This document shows, piece after piece, positions 9,181 to 16,833 of a DNA stretch of 64,000 bases (positions within the stretch are counted from its first letter, which is position 1; each line of letters opens with the position of its first letter). The stretch is from CAVTRI01 sp963737075. Lineage in GTDB: Bacteria; Actinomycetota; Acidimicrobiia; Acidimicrobiales; Palsa-688. Both the position numbers and the translations under genes were made by a program. Under the pieces are notes generated by a model. That model did not search any database. It saw only the letters and a list, made by a program, of their open reading frames with translations, and was not told the DNA's origin. Where the stretch lies: assembly GCA_963737075.1 (NCBI GenBank), contig CAVTRI010000001.1, positions 930,001 to 994,000 on the forward strand, read 5' to 3'.

Positions 9181-9186
9181 TAGTGT
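9181..9186 (+). promoter_or_regulatory. Leaderless -10 box for the gene at 9193
   Basis: TAGTGT is followed by 6 bases and then the GTG start at 9193, with no ribosome binding site. This supports a real, separately transcribed gene rather than a chance ORF. Confidence 0.5.
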
Positions 9187-9192
9187 CTACGG

Positions 9193-9897
9193 GTGCTCAC
9201 CAGAGCCGCAGGAGAGGGGCCGTTGCTGCTCGCGACGATAGGTCTGCTTATCGCCAGCCTGGCGCTGCTTATCGCCGGCTTCGCGCAAGACGCTTTCCCG
9301 TACACCTATGGAGCGATCGCGTGCGCGGCACTGGCTGCCGTGCTGCTCGTGCTGTGCAACGGGACGGCCCGTAACCTGGCCGGCCGCCGAGCTGCTTCGG
9401 CGCCGGGGAGCGCAGCCGCGGACGACCCTTCCTTGGCGTCGAGCGCCCGCGCCATCGCCCGTCTCCGGACGTCACTCGCCGCCGTTTCGCTGCGGAATCC
9501 ATCGCCGGTCAGCGAAGCCTTGAAGCCGAAAAAAGGGCGGCACGCCGCCTCTTCGCTGCGGGACCAGCCGCCGGTGTCTTCGTTGCCGGACCCGCCTCCG
9601 GTGTCTTCGTTGCGGGACCCCCCGCCGGTGTCTTCGTTGCCGGACGGGCCGCCGGCGTCTTCGTTGCCGGACGGGCCGCCGGTCGCTCCGTTGCCGGACG
9701 GGCCGCCGGTCGCTCCGTTGCCGGACCCGCCGCCGGTGTCTTGGTTGCCGGACCCGCCGCCGGCGTCTTGGTTGCGGGACCCGCCGCCGGTCGCTCCGTT
9801 GCCGGACCCGCCGCCGGTCGGCGACGCCCCGCCGCAAAACGGGTGGCACGCCGCGGCCAGCGAGCCGGACCTTGACCAGCCAGTCCGCGGGGACTAA
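9193..9897 (+). CDS. Membrane-anchored protein with proline-rich 9-residue repeats
   Basis: I do not recognise a family. The 234-residue product begins with two hydrophobic segments (about 11-30 and 38-57) and then a hydrophilic part. Residues 120-209 are ten tandem copies of a 9-residue unit of the form SSLPDPPPV with variants (APL, SWL, RD for PD, GPP for PPP). Such a Pro-rich rod would extend from the membrane; orientation is not clear. It has a leaderless -10 box and follows divIVA by 82 bases. Repeat number is likely to vary between strains. Function unknown. Confidence 0.6.
   Translation: MLTRAAGEGPLLLATIGLLIASLALLIAGFAQDAFPYTYGAIACAALAAVLLVLCNGTARNLAGRRAASAPGSAAADDPSLASSARAIARLRTSLAAVSLRNPSPVSEALKPKKGRHAASSLRDQPPVSSLPDPPPVSSLRDPPPVSSLPDGPPASSLPDGPPVAPLPDGPPVAPLPDPPPVSWLPDPPPASWLRDPPPVAPLPDPPPVGDAPPQNGWHAAASEPDLDQPVRGD
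9550..9819 (+). repeat. 27-bp coding minisatellite, ten copies
   Basis: Ten in-frame 27-bp units encode the Pro-rich repeats of the preceding gene. Units differ by few substitutions and fall into subtypes (TCTTCGTTG, GCTCCGTTG, TCTTGGTTG starts), so expansion happened by duplicating neighbouring units. The period is a multiple of three, so copy-number change keeps the frame. Confidence 0.9.
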
Positions 9898-10287
9898 CGC
9901 GGATCGCGCCATCCTTGGGCGTTTGGCGCGATGTGGCGTCGGGTCATGCGTCGTTGGCGCGTTGAGGACGCGTATGTGGTGCCTCAACGCGCCTGATGAT
10001 CCTGCGGGGGCGGCGGATCGCGCCATCCTTGGGCGTTTGGCGCGATGTGGCGTCGAGGGAATCCCGCGAGAATCCTGCGGGGGCGGCGGATCGCGCCATC
10101 CTTGGGCGCGTGGCGCGCTCTGTCGCGCCCGATGATCCTGCGGGGGCGGCGGATCGCGCCATCCTTGGGCGCGTGGCGCGATGTGGCGTCGAGGGAATCC
10201 TGCGGGGGATCGCGGATCGCGCCGCCGGTGGCGCCAAGTGTGGGGGCTTGGCGCGCCGAGGGAGGGCGGCGGCCGATAACCGCCCGG
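9898..10287. repeat. Cluster of palindromic repeats between convergent genes
   Basis: No gene is seen in these 390 bases. The core ATCGCGCCA-N12-TGGCGCGAT occurs at 9903-9932, 10017-10046 and 10153-10182, and with two mismatches in the right arm at 10090-10119. The loop is always 12 bases (TCCTTGGGCG plus TT or CG). A further copy is degenerate from about 10212. Flanking words such as ATCCTGCGGGGGCGGCGG are shared too. Between copies 1 and 2 is a perfect 12-bp-arm hairpin (GGCGCGTTGAGG 9956-9967, CCTCAACGCGCC 9982-9993). All lie between two gene 3' ends, so they could act as bidirectional terminators or as REP-like mobile palindromes. Confidence 0.85.
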
Positions 10288-13200
10288 CTACGCCGCTTTC
10301 ACCGCCCGCATCCATACGACGGCCCCCTCGGGGAGCGAAGCGCGCGCCCAGCCATCATCGGGCTCGACTGAAGCATCGTCGAGCGGCGAGAGCGACACCG
10401 AGGTCGCCAGCGTCTGCGACGCCAGCCAGGCCCGGTGGGCCTCCAAGGCGTCGAGCACCAGCGCGGGGCCGCGGACAGACAGAGCAACGCGGTCGGTGAC
10501 CGCCAGCCCCAGCTCCCGCCGGTGCTGCTGCACCGCCCGTACGACGTCCCGGGCGATCCCCTCCGCGAGGAGCGGGGCCGTGACGTCGGTGTCGAGCGCC
10601 ACGACTCCGTCGTCGCCGGGTAAGGCCCGGGTCGTGGACGAGTCCGCCGGCTGCAGCCGCAGCTCGAACTCCTCCGTCTCCAGCACCTCCGACCCCACCC
10701 GGACCTGACCGCCGCCCTCCAGCACCGACCAGTCGCCGCGACGGACCGCGGCCGCCACCGCCTGGGTGGCCGGCCCCAGCCGAGGCGCGGCGACCTTGAA
10801 CACCACGCTCAACCGGGGGGTGGCGAGCGAGGAAACTGAGGAGGTCAGCACCACCTCCTTCACGTTCACCTCGTCGGCGATCAGATCACGGAAAGGTTCG
10901 AGACGGGACGCGTCCGGCGCGGCCACCGTGAGCCGGGCCAGCGGCAACCGGGCCCGCAGTCCCTGGGCTTTGCGCACCGAATGGGCAGCGGAGCACACGT
11001 CGCGCACCCGGTCCATCGTGGCCACGAGCGAGGGGTCGGACGGCAGGGCGGACGCGTCGGGCCAGTCCGCAAGATGGACCGAGCGCTGGTTGGTCAGCCC
11101 CCGAAAGATCGACTCGGTCACCATCGGCAGCAGAGGGGCAGCCACGCGGCACAGCACCTCCAGAACGGTCCCCAGGGTGTCGAATGCGTCCTGCGTATCC
11201 GAGGACGCACCGGACGTACCCCAAAACCGATCCCGGCTGCGGCGGATGTACCAGTTGGTCAGGGCGTCGAGGAACGCCTCGATCTCGTCGCACGCCCCGG
11301 ATAGGTCCAAGCGGTCCATGGCTGCGGTCACGGACGAAACGAGCGAGTGCAGCTTGGCGAGCACGTACCGGTCGAGCACGCCGGGTGCGTCCACCCGGCC
11401 CAACGCCGCCCGCCTGCCGTCCGCATTGGCATACAAGGTGAAGAAGTACCACGCGTTCCACAGCGGCAGCACCGCGGCGCGCACAGCCTCGGTCATCCCC
11501 TTCTCGTCAACGGGAGCATCCCCGCCGCGGAGGATCGGCGACGCCATGAAGTACCAGCGCATGGCGTCCGCCCCGTGTTTGGCGAACATGGCGTCGGGGT
11601 CGGGATAGTTGCGCAACCGCTTCGACAGCTTGCGCCCGTCGTCCCCGAGCAGGATGCCGTGGGCAATGCAGGTCTTGAACGCCGGACGGTCGAACAGCGC
11701 GGTCGCGAGCACGTGAAGGGTGTAAAACCACCCCCGGGTCTGGGTGATGTACTCCACGATGAAATCGCCCGGGAAGTGGGTCTCGAACCACTCGCGATGC
11801 TCGAACGGGTAGTGCACCTGGGCAAACGGCATCGAGCCGGACTCAAACCAGCAGTCCAGGACGTCGGTCACCCGCCGCATCGTCGAACGGCCGGTCGGGT
11901 CGTCGGGGTTGGGGCGGGTCAGCTCGTCGATCGCTGGGCGGTGCAGATCCACCGGCCGGACGCCGAAGTCCCGCTGCCACTCGTCGAGGCTGCCGTAGAC
12001 GTCGATGCGCGGGTAGCGGGGGTCGTCGCTGCGCCAGACGGGGATCGGGGAACCCCAGAAACGGTTGCGGGAGATGGACCAGTCCCGCGCCCCCTCCAGC
12101 CACTTGCCCATCGACCCGTCCTGGACGTGCGCCGGCACCCACGTGATCTTGGCGTTGTTGGCCAGCATCCGGTCCTTGACGGCGGTCACCTGGACGAACC
12201 ACGACGTCACTGCCCTGTAGATCAGCGGCGTATCGGTGCGCCAGCAGTGCGGGTAGCTGTGGACGTACGAATCGGAGCGGACGAGAACGCCGGCCTGGCG
12301 CAGCCCCCGGATGATCGGCTGGTTGGCGTCGAAGACCTGAAGGCCCTCGAAGTCGTAGACCTCGGCCGTGAACCGGGCGCGGTCGTCGACAGGGCATACG
12401 ACGTCGATGCCGGCCGCCGCACAGGCGAACTGGTCGTCCTCACCGAAGCCGGGGGCCATGTGCACCACGCCGGTGCCCTCTTCAGTGGTGACGAAGTCCT
12501 CGCCGAGGACAACGAAGGCGTTGGGTGCTCCCGAAAAGTAGGGGAAAAGGGGGGCGTAATGGCGGCCCACGAGGGACGACCCTTTGACAGTGCCGACGCG
12601 ATGGGCGCCTTCCAGCTGTGGTGTGAAGGCCTCAACACGGGCGTCGCCAAGGACGATGCGAGCCCCGTCGAGATCGAAGACGGCGTAGTCGACGTTGGGG
12701 CCGACCGCCAGGGCCAGGTTGGACGGAAGCGTCCACGGCGTCGTCGTCCACACCCACAGGTGGAGGGGACCGGCCAGCTCCTCCCGCGCGGAGGCGTCGG
12801 GCTCGAGGGTGAACGCCACCGTCACTGCCGGGTCCTGCCGGTCCCGGTAGGCGTCGTCCTGGCGAGTCTCGGAGTTGGACAGCGGCGTCTCGCACTCCCA
12901 GCAGTAAGGCAGCACGCGGTAGGCCTCGTAAAGAAGACCCTTGTCGTACAGCTGCTTGAACGCCCACATGACGCTCTCCATGTACGAGAGATCCATCGTC
13001 TTGTAGTCGTTGCCAAAATCGACCCAGCGGGCCTGCCGGGTCACGTACCACTCCCACTCCTTGGTGTACCGAAGCACCGAGGTGCGGCAGTAGTCGTTGA
13101 ACCGCTCGATCCCGTACTCGCTGATCGGCCCCCGCCCGGAAACCCCGAGCTGCTTTTCCGCCTCCGTTTCGGCCGGCAGCCCGTGACAGTCCCAGCCGAA

Positions 13201-13470
13201 GCGGCGCTCGACCCGCTCGCCGCGCATGGTCCGGTAGCGCGGCACCACGTCTTTGACGAACCCGGTGAGCAGGTGCCCGTAGTGGGGGAGCCCGTTGGCG
13301 AATGGTGGCCCGTCGTAAAACACGTACTCCGGACCGTCCGCCGGTCGCGCCTCCACCGATGCTCGGAACGTGTCGTCGGCCGCCCACCACGCCAGTACCT
13401 CCTCCTCGAGGGCGGGGAGGCGCGGGGAGGCCGGGACCTCCGGGTAGGGCGCCAGGCGGTCGTCGGGCAT
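10288..13470 (-). CDS. ileS: Isoleucyl-tRNA synthetase (type 2, eukaryote-like)
   Basis: Charges tRNA-Ile and edits Val-tRNA-Ile. The 1060-residue protein has the class I HIGH-type motif as HYGH at 63-66 within DGPPFANGLPHYGH and the KMSKS-type motif as KLSKR at 614-618. The HYGH context is that of the IleRS2 group (eukaryotic cytosolic and many actinobacterial enzymes), which is generally less sensitive to mupirocin; resistance itself is inference. ATG 13470 is chosen over the open extension to 13617 because family similarity begins there and a leaderless -10 box lies 7 bases upstream. No T-box leader is seen. Confidence 0.95.
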   Translation of the reverse strand: MPDDRLAPYPEVPASPRLPALEEEVLAWWAADDTFRASVEARPADGPEYVFYDGPPFANGLPHYGHLLTGFVKDVVPRYRTMRGERVERRFGWDCHGLPAETEAEKQLGVSGRGPISEYGIERFNDYCRTSVLRYTKEWEWYVTRQARWVDFGNDYKTMDLSYMESVMWAFKQLYDKGLLYEAYRVLPYCWECETPLSNSETRQDDAYRDRQDPAVTVAFTLEPDASAREELAGPLHLWVWTTTPWTLPSNLALAVGPNVDYAVFDLDGARIVLGDARVEAFTPQLEGAHRVGTVKGSSLVGRHYAPLFPYFSGAPNAFVVLGEDFVTTEEGTGVVHMAPGFGEDDQFACAAAGIDVVCPVDDRARFTAEVYDFEGLQVFDANQPIIRGLRQAGVLVRSDSYVHSYPHCWRTDTPLIYRAVTSWFVQVTAVKDRMLANNAKITWVPAHVQDGSMGKWLEGARDWSISRNRFWGSPIPVWRSDDPRYPRIDVYGSLDEWQRDFGVRPVDLHRPAIDELTRPNPDDPTGRSTMRRVTDVLDCWFESGSMPFAQVHYPFEHREWFETHFPGDFIVEYITQTRGWFYTLHVLATALFDRPAFKTCIAHGILLGDDGRKLSKRLRNYPDPDAMFAKHGADAMRWYFMASPILRGGDAPVDEKGMTEAVRAAVLPLWNAWYFFTLYANADGRRAALGRVDAPGVLDRYVLAKLHSLVSSVTAAMDRLDLSGACDEIEAFLDALTNWYIRRSRDRFWGTSGASSDTQDAFDTLGTVLEVLCRVAAPLLPMVTESIFRGLTNQRSVHLADWPDASALPSDPSLVATMDRVRDVCSAAHSVRKAQGLRARLPLARLTVAAPDASRLEPFRDLIADEVNVKEVVLTSSVSSLATPRLSVVFKVAAPRLGPATQAVAAAVRRGDWSVLEGGGQVRVGSEVLETEEFELRLQPADSSTTRALPGDDGVVALDTDVTAPLLAEGIARDVVRAVQQHRRELGLAVTDRVALSVRGPALVLDALEAHRAWLASQTLATSVSLSPLDDASVEPDDGWARASLPEGAVVWMRAVKAA

Positions 13471-13477
13471 GGCATCC

Positions 13478-13483
13478 ACGATA
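13478..13483 (-). promoter_or_regulatory. Leaderless -10 box of ileS
   Basis: On the minus strand TATCGT is followed by 7 bases and the ATG of ileS, without a ribosome binding site. This supports the start at 13470 and leaves no room for a T-box leader. Confidence 0.55.
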
Positions 13484-13580
13484 AAGGCTCGGGAACACCT
13501 GACCGGCGGGCGGTGTTGGAGCCTGAACCACATGGAGGGCCGGCCATGGTAGGGTCCGGCCTCCGCCAACCTCAGCGGGA

Positions 13581-14075
13581 ATGGGAAACCGAGCCATGCC
13601 GAGAGCCCAGAAAGCATCTACGCCCGCCTCCTCGAGGGGCACCACTCGAAGCAAGACGCCGCGTTCGGCGACTGCAAAACGGTCTGGCGCCGGCAAGCAC
13701 AGCCGCAGCGCCTTCCTGGATGCGCAACGCCGGCTACTGCTTGAGGAACGCGCCAGCTACACCCGCCAGGCCGAGGAACTGAAAGCTGAAGCCGACAGCC
13801 TGGCCCTCGAACACGAGCCCGGAGATGTGCAGTTCGACGAGGAGGGTGGCGAGGGCGGCACCTCCAACGTGGACCGGGAGATGGACCTCATTTTGTCCGC
13901 CCAGGCCCGGGCGGCCATCGCCGACATCGACCGGGCGCTCGCCAAGATCGAGGCCGGCACGTACGGCGCCTGCGAACAGTGCGGACAGCAGATCCCAGAG
14001 GCCCGCCTCGAGGCCTTGCCCCACGCCGCGCTGTGCGTGACTTGCAAGAGCGGAGGGCTCTCGTCTCGCCGCTGA
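13581..14075 (+). CDS. DksA/TraR-like C4 zinc-finger protein
   Basis: 164-residue protein with a basic Ser/Thr/Arg-rich N-terminus (about 1-40), a helical hairpin region and a C-terminal four-cysteine zinc finger (C131, C134, C152, C155). Family members bind RNA polymerase through the secondary channel (DksA) or are RNA-polymerase-binding TraR-like proteins. The acidic DDDxxDxA tip needed for DksA activity is not evident, so its effect on transcription is uncertain. ATG 13596 is an alternative start with a better-spaced GGGA. Divergent from ileS; its stop lies inside the lspA start region, so the pair is coupled. Confidence 0.8.
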   Translation: MGNRAMPRAQKASTPASSRGTTRSKTPRSATAKRSGAGKHSRSAFLDAQRRLLLEERASYTRQAEELKAEADSLALEHEPGDVQFDEEGGEGGTSNVDREMDLILSAQARAAIADIDRALAKIEAGTYGACEQCGQQIPEARLEALPHAALCVTCKSGGLSSRR

Positions 14076-14581
14076 CCGCAAAGCGGCTGCTGACGCTCGG
14101 TGTGGCGGCAGCGGTGGTCGCGCTCGATCAGGTCACCAAGACATGGGCCGAACACCAGCCGATCCGCCACGTCGTGGGATCCCTGTGGATCTGGCCGACC
14201 GTCAACCGGGGTGCGGCGTTCGGCCTTGGGCGAGGGGTGACGCCGATCATCGAGACCGTGGTCGTAGCCCTCGTGGTCGCCCTGGTCGCGTTCGGTCGCT
14301 GGGCGAGCCGGGGCGCCACCGTACCGGTCGCGATGTCGCTCGGCCTGCTCGTCGGCGGGGCGATCGGCAACCTTGTCGACCGGGTGATCCGCGACAATGG
14401 CGGTGCCGTGATCGATTTCATCGACATTGCCCGGGTCGGGCACCATGACTGGTGGCCGGTCTTCAACGTCGCCGACGCTTCCATCGTGATCGGCGCCATC
14501 GCTCTGGTGCTGGCCTACACCCGCCGCCGGGCTCCGGCTTCGAAACCGGCGTCCGAGACGGGCGTCACCCCCGACCCGTGA
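14042..14581 (+). CDS. lspA: LspA, lipoprotein signal peptidase
   Basis: Membrane aspartyl protease that cleaves prolipoprotein signal peptides. Four hydrophobic segments are visible and both catalytic aspartates are present: GNLVDR (D113) and FNVADAS (D145). The start is uncertain: no ATG is near. TTG 14042 is listed; GTG 14033 is possible, and CTG 14072, which overlaps the upstream stop (CTGA) behind a GGAGGG, would put the N-terminus right at the first membrane helix. Two lipoprotein substrates (SBPs at 15564 and 16834) are encoded downstream. Confidence 0.9.
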   Translation: MQERRALVSPLTAKRLLTLGVAAAVVALDQVTKTWAEHQPIRHVVGSLWIWPTVNRGAAFGLGRGVTPIIETVVVALVVALVAFGRWASRGATVPVAMSLGLLVGGAIGNLVDRVIRDNGGAVIDFIDIARVGHHDWWPVFNVADASIVIGAIALVLAYTRRRAPASKPASETGVTPDP

Positions 14582-15567
14582 GCGACGCGCCCGCCTGGCT
14601 GGTGCCGGAGGCGCTGGACGGAGAACGCGTCGACCGGGCGGTAGCCCTGCTCACAGGGTTGTCGCGGGCGCACGTGTCGGCCGCGGTGCAGGCCGGCCAG
14701 GTACGTGTGACGGGCCGTGCCGTTCGGGCCCGCGGCCGGCGTGTCCGCACCGGTGAGCGACTGGAGGTCGACCGGGAGGCGCTCGTTGCGCCCGCGGATG
14801 CGACGCCGGCCGGCGACCGCACCGTCGTTGTGCCGGTCGTGTACGAAGACGCGGCTGTCATCGTCGTCGACAAGCCGGCCGGATTGGTCGTGCATCCCGG
14901 AGCCGGCCACAAGGAAGGCACCCTCGTCCACGGTCTCCTGGCCAGGTATCCCGAGCTCGCCTCGATGGACGACCCGACCAGGCCGGGGATCGTGCACCGC
15001 CTCGACCGGGGCACGTCGGGTCTGTTGGTGGTGGCCCGCATCGAGGAGGCGCGGGAGCGACTGGTGGCGCAGCTAGCCGCCCGGACCGTTGAACGCGGGT
15101 ATACCACCCTCGTGTGGGGAACAGTCGAGGCTGACGAGGGCCTGGTCGACGCTCCGCTGGGCCGGGCCGATGCCGATCCGACCCGCGTCGCCGTGCAAAC
15201 CGGGGGCCGGCCGGCGCGCACCCGGTACGAAGTGCGATCCCGCCTGGTCTCGCCGGACGGTACCGGGGTCACCCTCCTGTCGTGCCGGTTGGAGACCGGC
15301 CGGACGCATCAAATCCGGGTGCACCTGGCATCGATCGGGCATCCGGTGGTGGGCGACGACCGCTATGGTCCTCGGCGGTCTGAACGGCGAGACCGTTGGA
15401 CGGGTTTGACGGCCGGGCGGCCTTTCCTGCACGCGGGCTCGCTCGCATTCGACCATCCGATCAGCAACCGGCGACTGTGCTTCATGTCGCCGCTCCCTGC
15501 CGACCTCGAAGCGTGCCTCAGCCGGCTGTCGTCCCCGTCGGCGCTCCGAAACCCTGCGCTGGCGTGA
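14578..15567 (+). CDS. rluD: RluD-family rRNA pseudouridine synthase
   Basis: Isomerises uridines in 23S rRNA. An N-terminal S4 RNA-binding domain (about 10-70) precedes the RluA/RluD catalytic domain with HRLDRGTSG (catalytic D143) and the C-terminal ETGRTHQIRVH motif. GTG 14578 overlaps the lspA stop (GTGA). lspA-rluD order is common in Gram-positives. The stop overlaps the start of a solute-binding lipoprotein gene, an unusual coupling. Confidence 0.92.
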   Translation: MSDAPAWLVPEALDGERVDRAVALLTGLSRAHVSAAVQAGQVRVTGRAVRARGRRVRTGERLEVDREALVAPADATPAGDRTVVVPVVYEDAAVIVVDKPAGLVVHPGAGHKEGTLVHGLLARYPELASMDDPTRPGIVHRLDRGTSGLLVVARIEEARERLVAQLAARTVERGYTTLVWGTVEADEGLVDAPLGRADADPTRVAVQTGGRPARTRYEVRSRLVSPDGTGVTLLSCRLETGRTHQIRVHLASIGHPVVGDDRYGPRRSERRDRWTGLTAGRPFLHAGSLAFDHPISNRRLCFMSPLPADLEACLSRLSSPSALRNPALA

Positions 15568-16754
15568 GGGCGGTGCTCGGCTTCATGCTGGCGGGGGCAC
15601 TCGGCCTGGCTGCCTGCGGGTCCGGCGGCTCCCACCATGCGGTACCGACCACGAACGGGGCCCGCTCCCGCACAGGGGAGGCGCCCACGACGACCGTGCG
15701 GCTGGCCGGGGGCGCGCTGGTCATCGGGTACCTCGGGCCCCTCAGCGGGTCTTACGCCGCTCTCGGCCAGGTCGAGAAACAAGGGGTAGAGCTGGCGCTC
15801 CAGCAGTACTCAGCGACCAACCCGGTCGTGAGGGTCAGCGTCGACCCGGTCGACACCGGCGGCGATCCCTCTCGGCTCGCGGCCGCGGTCGATGCCTTGA
15901 AGCGAGCACATGCAGTCGCGGTGATCGGGCCTGCGCTCTCCAGTGAGGCCGCCGCTGCGGGGCCGTTGCTGACGGGGGCCGGGATCCCAACTATCAGCCC
16001 ATCCGCTTCGGGCGTGGCCCTGGCTCAGCAAGGATGGTCCGACTTTCACCGTGTCGTCGCCGATGACAGCGTCCTCGGCCGGGGAGCCGCCGACGAGCTC
16101 GTGCGCACCCTCGGAGACAAGACGGCGGCGGTGGTCGATGACTCGAGCAGCTCCGGCGCCGCGGTGGCCGGCTACGTGCGCACCCAGCTGGAAGCCGACG
16201 GCGGCGTCGACGTGTTCGACGGCCATGTCGTCCCGACAGCAAGAGACGACAGCGGTCTCGTCTCGCAGATCGTCGCGGTCGGTCCGGCGGCGTTGTATTT
16301 CGGCGGGGATGCGAGCCTGGCGGGGCGGCTGCTCTCCGAGTTGCGCGCCGCTGGCTGGACAGGCACCTACCTGGCCGGGGTCCGCGCGGACGCCGCCCAG
16401 TTCATGGCCGTCGCCGGCGTGTCCGCCAACGGCGCGTACCTGAGTTGCGGGTGTGCCGACACCAGCCGCGGCGACAACGCCACCCTCCCCTTCGAAAGCG
16501 CGTACCAGGCCGCCTTTGGCGTGCCCCCCGCTCCGTTCGCGGCCGAGGCGTACGACGCCACCAACGTCATGCTGGACGTGATCAAAGCCGGCGCCATCAC
16601 CCCGAAGGCGATCAACAACGAGCTCGCCCAGAGCAGCTGGGCGGGGGTCACGAGGACAGTGAAGTTCTGGCCGGACGGCAACCTGGAAGGGGGAACGACA
16701 TACATCTCTCAGGTCAAGGCGGGCACAATCGTTCCGGTTGGCACCTCGGGGTGA
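15564..16754 (+). CDS. Branched-chain amino-acid ABC transporter substrate-binding lipoprotein (copy 1)
   Basis: 396-residue periplasmic-binding protein of the Leu/Ile/Val (PBP fold type I) family. The lipobox LAAC places the lipid-modified cysteine at residue 18 after a short hydrophobic signal. The domain starts with GYLGPLSGSYAALG. GTG 15564 is chosen because it overlaps the rluD stop (GTGA) and gives a compact signal peptide. It is a paralogue of the next gene; both share a GAYLSC-x-C segment with two cysteines not typical of LivJ. Substrate unknown: relatives bind amino acids, amides, urea or aromatic acids. Confidence 0.85.
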   Translation: MRAVLGFMLAGALGLAACGSGGSHHAVPTTNGARSRTGEAPTTTVRLAGGALVIGYLGPLSGSYAALGQVEKQGVELALQQYSATNPVVRVSVDPVDTGGDPSRLAAAVDALKRAHAVAVIGPALSSEAAAAGPLLTGAGIPTISPSASGVALAQQGWSDFHRVVADDSVLGRGAADELVRTLGDKTAAVVDDSSSSGAAVAGYVRTQLEADGGVDVFDGHVVPTARDDSGLVSQIVAVGPAALYFGGDASLAGRLLSELRAAGWTGTYLAGVRADAAQFMAVAGVSANGAYLSCGCADTSRGDNATLPFESAYQAAFGVPPAPFAAEAYDATNVMLDVIKAGAITPKAINNELAQSSWAGVTRTVKFWPDGNLEGGTTYISQVKAGTIVPVGTSG

Positions 16755-16833
16755 CACAAATGGACCGCCGGCGGGGTCTAGAGTGCGCCCCCAACCACGG
16801 TCGGGAGCGTGGCTGAACTAAGGAGATTCTTTT

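Noticed and set aside
9550..9819. CRISPR array
   Set aside because: Direct repeats without unique spacers, in frame within a coding sequence; it is a minisatellite.
9898..10287. CRISPR array or tRNA cluster in the repeat block
   Set aside because: Spacing of 114, 73 and 63 bases, repeats larger than spacers, palindromic core, and no tRNA TPsiC or anticodon features.
13471..13595. T-box riboswitch upstream of ileS
   Set aside because: No T-box sequence or specifier/antiterminator structure is visible, and the promoter is next to the start codon.
11347..13782. 811-residue plus-strand ORF opposite ileS
   Set aside because: Antisense shadow of a strongly conserved gene; common in high-GC DNA and without family features.
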